Origin: Thermoleophilia bacterium
Lineage (GTDB): Bacteria; Actinomycetota; Thermoleophilia; BMS3ABIN01
Length of the DNA stretch: 34,848 bases
Assembly: GCA_016650015.1 (NCBI GenBank)
Contig: JAENWV010000005.1
Coordinates: 1 to 34,848 of the forward strand
Direction: 5' to 3'
The position numbers and the translations under genes are program-made. A model generated the notes under the pieces. That model was not told the origin of the DNA. It saw only the letters and a program-made list of their open reading frames with translations, and ran no database searches. Each line of letters opens with the position of its first letter. The stretch's first letter is position 1. This document shows, in pieces, positions 6,773 to 13,532 of the stretch.

Positions 6773-7207
6773 CTACTCGGGCATCGGGGTGTCCGTGGGC
6801 TCACCGCGTTCTGAATACTTGGCGTCGATCCTCTCCCGAATAGCCAGCACCGACAATCCTTCCCCCTGCCACTGGCCGATATCCATCGCCTCGTCAAGAC
6901 AGGTTGTGCACCCGGCGGCGTGCTCGTCAAAGTCGCCGGTCTGGCGATTGTAGAAACAGTCCTTGAGGTTCTGGTATTTCTCAGGATCCTGTTTACAGCC
7001 ACAGTAACAGGGCACACGTTCCAGAATAGACTGGTTGGCGGCGGCAATTCGGTAGCCGTTCAGGGACTCTTCGGAACGGTAGACGAACTCGGGAAAGGCC
7101 GGGTCGTTGCCGGCGGTCGAGTCACCGCAACCAGCAATGAAGAAGACGATCAGCAGCATCGCCAGAACCGCTCCCATGCCACCTGCTCTTCTGGTCCAGG
7201 CACTCAT
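6773..7207 (-). CDS. PCYCGC-motif lipoprotein
   Basis: The 144-residue precursor has a lipoprotein signal: Arg-rich start, hydrophobic core and lipobox IAGC with Cys27 as the lipidation site. The mature part carries PCYCGC at residues 67-72, Cys85 (LKDCF) and CTTC at 101-104, matching the family named for the PCYCGC motif (Pfam PF13798, function unknown). Six Cys on the outer membrane face suggest metal or cofactor binding or thiol chemistry. It starts 4 bases after the stop of the membrane ferredoxin gene and is the last gene of a three-gene operon, so these proteins probably act together in an extracytoplasmic redox process. The His in FDEHAAGC may be a further ligand. No reaction can be named. 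Confidence 0.88.
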   Translation of the reverse strand: MSAWTRRAGGMGAVLAMLLIVFFIAGCGDSTAGNDPAFPEFVYRSEESLNGYRIAAANQSILERVPCYCGCKQDPEKYQNLKDCFYNRQTGDFDEHAAGCTTCLDEAMDIGQWQGEGLSVLAIRERIDAKYSERGEPTDTPMPE

Positions 7208-7211
7208 CGGG

Positions 7212-8597
7212 CTAGCACGCTCCGCTCATCGGCAGCAGAAAGAGGAATCCGAAGCCGCTGAAAGCAGCCAGCACTACGGCGCTGCGGCTGAGAGCTCCGG
7301 CTCTCATATCTTTCCGGGCAATCCCCAGGGAGAAGTAAAGGCCCATCCCCAGCAACGCCAGTTGCAGAAACTTCAGTGGGATACTGACGAAGTAAACGTT
7401 GGTCGGCGGCATATGGCCGGACCAGTCGATGAGCCGTGATTCCAGCAGCACCGTCTGCAGTGACGGCCAGGCGCCCGACCACAAGTGCTGCAGCGACAGT
7501 GACAGGAAAACTCCCAGGGTCAACGGCAAAAAACTGAATGCCATTGAGTCAAATCTGGAAGATAAGGCTTTGCCGGCGGACGAGTATTTGACACCTGTGT
7601 TATCTCCAGCACCGGCGACGCCTGTAACCTGCACGCGCCCGCCCAGTAATCGCGCCACGCAAAGCTGCAACAGGAGGATCGTGCCCACCAGAACCGACAC
7701 GCCCAGGACGACGGTCAACCGGTAGTTGTAACCCAGGTAGGGAAGTGCGAATTGCTGATAGCGGGCGAATAGCTGGGTCATACGCACCGAATCGGCGGCC
7801 ATCAGACCCAGAAGGAGTAACGACAGCACGCCCTCGGTGCGGCCGAACTCCTGGAGACCGGGCAGTCGCGGCGACACCGGTGTCACTGTTGTGGTGATGC
7901 CGCGAGCGCCAGGATCGTGCGTGCAGACGCCACACATCTGGCACTGGCTCGGCTGCCTCAGGCTCGCGGGCGACTGCCCTACCGGACAGACCGCCATGGC
8001 GCCCTGCATCCGTGTGCTGCCATGAGGCCTCAGCCAGGAGAAAAAGGAATAGACCCGGGTGATCAGCCCCACGGGACAAAGATAGCGGCAAAATGTCCGA
8101 CCGCGAAAAGCCAGCGACAGCCCGAAAGCCAGCAAGGTCATGCCGATGAGAATGATCCCGGTGGCGCCCGCGTTTCCTTCGAGCCCGAGCGCCAGAAAGG
8201 CCAGGCCAAAAGCAAACACCGAGGCTACCCCCAACCAGGGGCCAAGACGGCGAAAAACACCCGGTGGAGCCGGACGCTCCTTGATGATCTTGCCAACCAG
8301 ATCAGCGACGCCGCCGAATGGGCAGACACCGCACCAGATCCTGCCGCCGAAGAGCAGCAGAAACCCCAGTCCCGGCCACCAGAGACGCCAGACAACCTCG
8401 GTAGCCAGGTTGCCTTCGCCACGCTGGCCGGGCGCGAAGGCAAAATAAATCAGGGCCGCAAGGACGGCGTAGAACAGCCAGTGGAATAGCCCCGGATAAA
8501 AACGCCAGCGCAGCAGGGGATCTATGCCCGGCGGCGGCAACTTGAGGCTTGCCGCACCCGCCCGGCCGGCAGCCGCTTCATTTGTCTGTTCAGTCAT
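7212..8597 (-). CDS. NapH/NosR-like membrane 4Fe-4S polyferredoxin
   Basis: The 461-residue protein has several membrane segments (for example HWLFYAVLAALIYFAF near residue 40, WWPGLGFLLLFGG near 75, and others to the C-terminus). Its Cys clusters are WCGVCP (89, 92), FCRYLCP (170, 174), VCPVGQ (204) and CQMCGVC (219, 222, 225). This combination is typical of NapH/NosR/RdxA-type proteins that move electrons from the quinone pool or cytoplasm across the membrane. The later half is a long hydrophobic extension without further clusters, with one large low-homology loop around residues 320-345. The ATG at 8597 lies 3 bases after the UAA of the upstream selenoprotein candidate, and its own stop is 4 bases before the PCYCGC gene. 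Electron delivery to the two thiol-rich lipoproteins is a reasonable inference; the terminal acceptor is unknown. Confidence 0.88.
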   Translation of the reverse strand: MTEQTNEAAAGRAGAASLKLPPPGIDPLLRWRFYPGLFHWLFYAVLAALIYFAFAPGQRGEGNLATEVVWRLWWPGLGFLLLFGGRIWCGVCPFGGVADLVGKIIKERPAPPGVFRRLGPWLGVASVFAFGLAFLALGLEGNAGATGIILIGMTLLAFGLSLAFRGRTFCRYLCPVGLITRVYSFFSWLRPHGSTRMQGAMAVCPVGQSPASLRQPSQCQMCGVCTHDPGARGITTTVTPVSPRLPGLQEFGRTEGVLSLLLLGLMAADSVRMTQLFARYQQFALPYLGYNYRLTVVLGVSVLVGTILLLQLCVARLLGGRVQVTGVAGAGDNTGVKYSSAGKALSSRFDSMAFSFLPLTLGVFLSLSLQHLWSGAWPSLQTVLLESRLIDWSGHMPPTNVYFVSIPLKFLQLALLGMGLYFSLGIARKDMRAGALSRSAVVLAAFSGFGFLFLLPMSGAC

Positions 8598-8600
8598 GAA

Positions 8601-9158
8601 TTAAATATAGTTCGCCCTCACCGACACCTTGCTGACGGCTGGAGAGGGATCGTTGGATTTGATCGTCACCTCAAAGAGATGCTGGCCGCCCATGCCCTTG
8701 TGCATCAGCATGGAAACGGTAACAGTTGTGCTTTCACCCGGTTCGATGGTCGTGGAACCCACGACCGCCTGAGCGTCTCAGCATCCTTCCAGTCTCTTGA
8801 CGTCGAGCTTGCCCAGACTAAGAGGACCGCTACCGGTGTTTCTAATGGTAAACGAGTGTTCGACTTTCTGATCCACCGGAACGCTGCCAAAGTCGTAGCT
8901 GGTCTCGGCAATCTGCATTCTGCCACCCGAGTCGGCCGGCAGGATTGTCGCTGCCTCCGTTTTCTGGTCGGCTGACCCCGTTGCCGTATCGGATTTTTGA
9001 TCGCCGCCGCAGCCAGCGATTATGGTCAACGTCAACAAGACCCCCGCTAATGCCGCGGTCATGGCTATAAATCGCTTCCCAAACCCCGGCCTTCCTGCCG
9101 TTCCAATAAATTTTCCCGCACTTCTTCTATACGGACCAGACCTGCTGTCATCCGCCAT
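8601..9158 (-). CDS. DUF1573-type lipoprotein, probable selenoprotein with in-frame UGA at codon 127
   Basis: A lipoprotein signal (hydrophobic core, lipobox IIAGC, Cys50) precedes a linker and an Ig-like DUF1573-type domain: YDFGSVPVDQKVEHSFTIRN, then LDVKRLEGC. Codon 127, right after Cys126, is TGA (8780-8778). The same frame continues with DAQAVVGSTTIEPGESTT, MLMHKGMGG and FEVTIKSNDP, which complete the domain, to TAA at 8603-8601, three bases before the next start. Full length is 185 residues. From memory, related proteins have Cys-Cys at this site, so Cys-Sec would be a redox-active or metal-binding pair. A SECIS-like hairpin follows the TGA. The start at 9158 has AAAGGAG 8 bases upstream. 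The gene leads an operon with the polyferredoxin and PCYCGC lipoprotein. Alternatives are a nonsense mutation or sequence error (Cys TGC/TGT to TGA). No selenium genes lie in the window. Confidence 0.8.
8748..8780 (-). promoter_or_regulatory. Candidate bacterial SECIS element (UGA plus hairpin)
   Basis: On the minus strand the UGA (8780-8778) is followed by 11 bases, then GGUCGUGG (8766-8759), loop GUU (8758-8756) and CCACGACC (8755-8748): eight Watson-Crick pairs. The apical loop begins 19 bases after the UGA and starts with G, as expected for bacterial SelB-binding hairpins, which lie just downstream of UGA inside the coding region. Confidence 0.7.
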
Positions 9159-9283
9159 GAAATTGTCTCCTTTGAAGTATTCAGGACGACCCTATTTTAT
9201 CAACTTGGCGTCCTTTATTTATGATACCCAAGTGCGGACTTATCCAAAGCAGGGCGGCATTAAGAAAGATTAAGCCACCGGAG

Positions 9284-9312
9284 GTGAACTTACAGCCCGT
9301 TTGCCATATAAT
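9284..9312 (+). promoter_or_regulatory. Candidate promoter of the GAF sensor gene
   Basis: A perfect TATAAT (9307-9312) lies 70 bases upstream of the start at 9383. The best -35 at 17-bp spacing is GTGAAC (9284-9289), only three of six matches. It sits in the 224-base divergent gap shared with the lipoprotein operon. Confidence 0.4.
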
Positions 9313-9382
9313 CCATAACTATCATCAATTTGCCGGGGGGCATTTTGCGTCCCGCGTATCTCTGCGCAAGGAAAAAGTAATC

Positions 9383-11701
9383 ATGCATGTTCCTCGCCTG
9401 CCAAAACAGTTCCCGGGACGCCATCTGGTCCTGATCCTGATCGTGGGCGTCCTGTTGGCATTCGTCGGCCTCCTGGACGTACTGCTGATGGATGACTTAC
9501 CCTGGATCGACCTGGCCTGGGCCGTCCCGATAGTCACCGCGGCTTACCTCTTAAGCCCGCTGGAGACTGTCATGGTCGCCCTTGTCGCGATGATCATCTG
9601 TGCGGCGAGCGTGGTCAGCGGTGACACCGATGTCAATTTCTGGACTTCTGCCGCGGTCGGCGCTTTCGGCGTTCTGGTAGCCATCATGGCTATCCTTATC
9701 CGCCGTTATTTCAGACGGATAAACCTGATCCGGGATGCCCTCGAAGAATCTCCCCTCGCCTACGCCGAGTTCAGCTTCCCTGGATACAAACTGGCTAGCT
9801 TCAACCAGACTTTCACGAGGCTTGCCAATAACAACTGCAAACCGGGCACCAGGCTATCCGAATTGTTATCTGAAGAAAACGCCGGCGAAATGGCCGCCAA
9901 AATGGACGAGGCAATCGCTACCAGGACGCGTGTCGACTCGGACGAGTTCCATCTGCCCGGGGAAGAAGGACGCGGCAGCTTCTGGCAAATAAACTTTATC
10001 CCGGTTTCCACTCAGGGAGGGGGACAGCCGCGGTCCGTGGCGCTCTTCGCGTACGACATCACCGATTCGGTAAACCGTGGACGCACACGCGAGGCGGCTC
10101 TCAGGATCAGCGCCGCGGTCATGTCGAGCCTCAGCCTGGGCGAAACGTTGCGAGTAGTGCTCGACAACATGGTCTTTACTTCCGGTACGGATGCCGGTGC
10201 CCTTCTCCTGCTCGAAGACGACCAGTGGGTAGGCAAGGCAGGTTACGGCCAATATTCCGACGAGATGATCCAACAGCTGCGCTTCCCTTATGACGACATA
10301 CCGGTCAGTGTCGCCGCCCTGGAAAGCAAGGAGGCCATTGCTTTGGAAAACCCGGCCGAGGACGGGCGCTTCAGGCCGGAGCTGATCAGAAACCTGAAAG
10401 TCAGATCATTGCTGATGGTGCCGCTCGTTTCCTCCAACCGGTCAATCGGCGTCGTCTGGCTCGTCCAGACCGACGAGATACGCAAGTTCACCGAGGAGCA
10501 GATCAAATTCGCCATGATCATCGGCTCACACGCGGCATTGGCGATCGAGAACGCCGGCATCTATGAGAACGAGCATTACATACGCAAGTCGCTGGAAGCC
10601 ATCGAAGCGATTTCCGAGGCCGGGCTGGTCTCACTCGACCTCGAGGAGGTCCTGATCGAGCTGGTAACGCGGGCCCAGGATGTCATGCAGATGGACGCCG
10701 CCATGATCCTGCTGGCCGACGAAACCGGCAACGAACTGGTGGCGCGGGCGGCGGCCGGTAATCTGGCGACGCCACTGGCGGATATCCGGGTCGGGATCGG
10801 TCAAGGACTGGCAGGGCGCGCTTTCCAGGAAGGTGTGCCGATGAAGGTCGACAATCTGCAAAACGACCCGGAGGCGCGTGATTTTTCTCTTTTTACCGAG
10901 AGCTCGGGTATCAGGTCGGTGCTGGCGGTGCCGCTGAAAGTGGGCGGCAGAATCTCCGGCATACTGCAAATCGGCAGCCAGCGGGAAAAGGCTTTTTCGG
11001 CCCGCGAGTGGGGACTGATCCAGGTTCTGACCGACCGGGCGTCGATGGCGGTGCAGAACTCGGTCCTGCACGAAAAGACGATGAAGGAGCTTGCCCGCGT
11101 GGCGATGCTCCGGGACGTGGCAGCCGCCTGCGCCGGGTCGCATGATATCAGAAAGATCGCCAGCAGTGCCATGGAAGCGGTCTACGAGCAGATGGGCTGC
11201 TTTCGCGCCAGCGTCTTTTATCTGGACGAAGAGCTGGACGGCCTGGTCAACCTGGCCTTTATGGGGCATTCACCAAAGGTCATGGACGAGTTCAAGTTCT
11301 CGCCGATGTCCCGCGGCACACTGCTGACCCGCGCCGTTCTGGAGCGGCGGATGATCACCCACGAGGAGGTCGATCTCTCCAATGCGACCGAGTCCGAAGG
11401 CTACATCCTCAAGGCGTTGCATGTAGGCGACAACCGCCGCTGCACGCTGCCTATTATTTACAAGGAAAAAGTAGTCGGGGGCATGGCTTTGGTCTGGCCT
11501 GACAAACGGCCGTTCACACCAGCGGCGATCGAGACGATTATGAGTGTCGCCAACCAGCTGGCTGTGGCAATCCATACCTGTGAGTTGCCGGGCGTGGAAG
11601 AAGTCATCAGGGAAACCGCAAGCGTGGATCCGGCCGGGGTCGGTAACATTCCGGAAGCGGGGGCGGAAACGACAGCCGATGCTGAAACGACGGTGAACTA
11701 G
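9383..11701 (+). CDS. Membrane PAS/triple-GAF sensor protein without output domain
   Basis: The 772-residue product starts with three or four membrane segments (from HLVLILIVGVLLAFVGLL to about residue 105, with AVGAFGVLVAIMAILI last), followed by basic residues RRYFRR. A PAS-like domain (about 110-225, EESPLAYAEF to SVALFAYDIT) and three GAF domains follow (about 235-390, 405-560 and 575-735), each ending in the typical helix such as SHAALAIENA, DRASMAVQNS and NQLAVAIHTC. No histidine kinase, GGDEF, EAL, HD-GYP or phosphatase domain is present; the C-terminus is a short acidic, Ala/Thr-rich tail. It may act as a scaffold or a co-sensor for separate kinases, such as those at 29764-34848. The frame is open from 9221, but ATG 9383 has AAGGA 10 bases upstream and directly precedes the first membrane segment. 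Its TAG abuts the convergent cobS stop with no gap. Confidence 0.85.
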   Translation: MHVPRLPKQFPGRHLVLILIVGVLLAFVGLLDVLLMDDLPWIDLAWAVPIVTAAYLLSPLETVMVALVAMIICAASVVSGDTDVNFWTSAAVGAFGVLVAIMAILIRRYFRRINLIRDALEESPLAYAEFSFPGYKLASFNQTFTRLANNNCKPGTRLSELLSEENAGEMAAKMDEAIATRTRVDSDEFHLPGEEGRGSFWQINFIPVSTQGGGQPRSVALFAYDITDSVNRGRTREAALRISAAVMSSLSLGETLRVVLDNMVFTSGTDAGALLLLEDDQWVGKAGYGQYSDEMIQQLRFPYDDIPVSVAALESKEAIALENPAEDGRFRPELIRNLKVRSLLMVPLVSSNRSIGVVWLVQTDEIRKFTEEQIKFAMIIGSHAALAIENAGIYENEHYIRKSLEAIEAISEAGLVSLDLEEVLIELVTRAQDVMQMDAAMILLADETGNELVARAAAGNLATPLADIRVGIGQGLAGRAFQEGVPMKVDNLQNDPEARDFSLFTESSGIRSVLAVPLKVGGRISGILQIGSQREKAFSAREWGLIQVLTDRASMAVQNSVLHEKTMKELARVAMLRDVAAACAGSHDIRKIASSAMEAVYEQMGCFRASVFYLDEELDGLVNLAFMGHSPKVMDEFKFSPMSRGTLLTRAVLERRMITHEEVDLSNATESEGYILKALHVGDNRRCTLPIIYKEKVVGGMALVWPDKRPFTPAAIETIMSVANQLAVAIHTCELPGVEEVIRETASVDPAGVGNIPEAGAETTADAETTVN

Positions 11702-12457
11702 CTAAAACAGGGTCGCCACCAGGCTCAGCAGTGCCGCCATCCTCCCCAGCTCCACCGCTGCTCCCATCAAGTCTCCACCAGCGCCGCCAAACCAGTGTCT
11801 GCCCGCCGCCGCCAGAATCAATCCCGTGAAAACCGCGGCGGCGCCCGCCGTGATTATACCGGCCAACGGCAAAGCCAGGGCCAGCGCCGCCAGACCGGAC
11901 GCCGACAGCACGATTCCCAGAATGCTTCGCCAGCCCTTCAGGTTCGCGAGGAAGACGCTGCCGCTGCCTTCGTGGGAGGGCGCACTGACAGCGGTGACCA
12001 TGAGCAGGCTCAGGCGCGCTGAAATTTCCACGGCCATCAGGCTCCAGACGATGCGAACCCCCTGACCGGATGAGATGAGCAGCTGCAAGAGCGCGGCCCA
12101 GGAGATGAGGTAGGTCAGAAATACGGCGCCGATGGCGCCGATGCCCATGGTCCTGTCCTTGAGAACCTCGATGCGGCGAGCGGCGTCACCGTGAACCATG
12201 ACGGCGTCACCAATATCGGCAAGCCCATCAGAGTGATGAAATCCGGTAAGCAGGAGCGCCATGGCCAGAATGGCGGCGGCAGCGACGGGTTGGCCGAAAA
12301 GCCGCTCGCAACCCCAGCCGGCCAGGCCTTCGATGCCACCGAGCACCGCCGCGACCAGGGGCAGCAGATAGCCGGCACGTGCGGTGTCTTTAATCGTGCC
12401 CGCCCGCGAAAGCGGCAGAATGGTGAAAAACCCGAAGACGTGGCGCGCGCTGTTCAA
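11702..12457 (-). CDS. cobS: Adenosylcobinamide-GDP ribazoletransferase
   Basis: CobS joins AdoCbi-GDP to alpha-ribazole (phosphate) to give adenosylcobalamin (phosphate), the final assembly step, in the cytoplasmic membrane. The 251-residue protein has the diagnostic HHSDGLADIGDAVMVHG near residue 75, with acidic residues for Mg2+ binding, and LKDRTMGIGAIGAVF. It is otherwise hydrophobic, with about six membrane segments; length is normal. It is the last gene of the cob operon and overlaps the cbiJ stop by 4 bases (ATGA), implying coupled translation. No cobT, which would supply activated lower ligand, is present in the window. Confidence 0.95.
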   Translation of the reverse strand: MNSARHVFGFFTILPLSRAGTIKDTARAGYLLPLVAAVLGGIEGLAGWGCERLFGQPVAAAAILAMALLLTGFHHSDGLADIGDAVMVHGDAARRIEVLKDRTMGIGAIGAVFLTYLISWAALLQLLISSGQGVRIVWSLMAVEISARLSLLMVTAVSAPSHEGSGSVFLANLKGWRSILGIVLSASGLAALALALPLAGIITAGAAAVFTGLILAAAGRHWFGGAGGDLMGAAVELGRMAALLSLVATLF

Positions 12458-13311
12458 GCTCCAGGCACCGCTCTGTCAGCAGCTACCTCGATGCAGCCGG
12501 CAGAATCTGTGATTCCGGCTGAAGCATCTCTGGATCCTTCACTGGCAAGCGATGCGTTGAGCCTGCTCACCAAAACGTCCAGGTCATGGATGGCGTCCGG
12601 TTCTCCGGGCCTCCGGACCAGAATGACAGCGGCGCCCTCAAGCTCGGCGGCCTTCAGTTTTTCCTCCAGACCGCCCTCACGGCCGGAATCCTTGGTGACC
12701 AGGGTCGACGCCCCGCATTGCCGCAGGCAGGCGCGGTTAAAGTCGACGCTGAAAGGCGGCCAGACGGCGATTATGTTTTGAGGTTTTATCCCCAGCCGCA
12801 GGCAATCTTCAAAGGATTCGGACAATGGCAGTATGCGTGCGGCAAAGTCCAGGCCGGCCTGGACGAATGGCTCGAGATTCCGCGTGCCGAGGGTCAACAG
12901 GGAACGGGCACCGCTTTCCCGAAGCCGGCTGGCCGCTTCATCGAAAGAGTCGACGGTATCCGGTGGCGAACCGGCGCCGATGTTTGCGGTTTGCTTCCAG
13001 GGCGGCCGCGAGCTGCGAAAGTAGGGCAGGCCGGCAATGTCAGCGGCAAGCCTTGCCTGCTCGCTGGCCTCCCGGGCAAATGGATGAGAACAGTCGACGA
13101 TGGCGGCGCAGTCCAGGCTGGCGGCGCTGGCCGCCATACCGCCGGAGTCCTTCCTGCCGGTATCGGTTTTAAGTCCGGCGGCGGCCGCGACTGAGGCGCC
13201 CAGCGGTGTGGCCACGCTGACGATCACGCGATAACCTTGTTCCTGCAGACGCCTGGCGGCCTGGTTGGCCTCGGTAGTGCCACCTATCAGGTATATGGTC
13301 TGGTTGATCAT
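12454..13311 (-). CDS. cbiJ: Precorrin-6A/cobalt-precorrin-6A reductase
   Basis: CbiJ/CobK reduces the corrin macrocycle intermediate (cobalt-)precorrin-6A with a nicotinamide cofactor. The 285-residue protein begins IYLIGGTTEANQAARRL, the dinucleotide-binding loop of the family, and contains the conserved IVDCSHPFAREASEQAR and a LLTLGTRNLEPF block; VTKDSGREGGLEEKLKAA matches the second substrate-facing loop. It extends about 40 residues beyond the core in a low-complexity, Ala/Ser-rich tail. The ATG at 13311 overlaps the TGA of the +1-frame end of cbiH (13308-13310) in an ATGA arrangement, which supports that +1 frame as the natural end of the upstream gene. It overlaps cobS by 4 bases downstream. 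Confidence 0.93.
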   Translation of the reverse strand: MINQTIYLIGGTTEANQAARRLQEQGYRVIVSVATPLGASVAAAAGLKTDTGRKDSGGMAASAASLDCAAIVDCSHPFAREASEQARLAADIAGLPYFRSSRPPWKQTANIGAGSPPDTVDSFDEAASRLRESGARSLLTLGTRNLEPFVQAGLDFAARILPLSESFEDCLRLGIKPQNIIAVWPPFSVDFNRACLRQCGASTLVTKDSGREGGLEEKLKAAELEGAAVILVRRPGEPDAIHDLDVLVSRLNASLASEGSRDASAGITDSAGCIEVAADRAVPGA

Positions 13312-13532
13312 TGGTCCGAGGTTTCGGCTTTGATCCTTTTTCCCTCATAACCACGCGCGGTGACCATCCTGCCGTTGATGATCGCCGTGCGGGAGTTGCC
13401 GATGATGATAATCGTCCGCATGTCGATCTGCCGGGCCGGCAGTTCATCCAACCGGATGACGCCGCTGGTCTCGTTGGCGCCTCCCGCTTCGCGCACCCAG
13501 CCGACCGGTGTATTCGCCGGACGCTGCGGCAA
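13308..13532 (-). pseudogene. cbiH: C-terminal segment of CbiH in the +1 frame
   Basis: This frame encodes RPANTPVGWVREAGG, then LDELPARQIDMRTIIIIGNS and MVTARGYEG, which is the expected end of a precorrin-3B C17-methyltransferase (cofactor-binding TPVGIVR-type motif and the conserved IGNS). It continues directly from the upstream CbiG-CbiH frame, which itself runs on to 13444 as a nonsense tail. The junction lies at about 13515-13545. It may be produced by ribosomal frameshifting, or the gene is broken, or the sequence has one extra (or two missing) bases. Only a TTG (13532) could start it independently, and no ribosome site is seen, so separate translation is unlikely. Confidence 0.85.

Noticed and set aside
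8778-9158. The lipoprotein gene read as a normal 126-residue protein ending at TGA
   Set aside because: The fold would be cut inside the domain, leaving 180 non-coding bases that happen to stay open in the same frame and encode the rest of the family.
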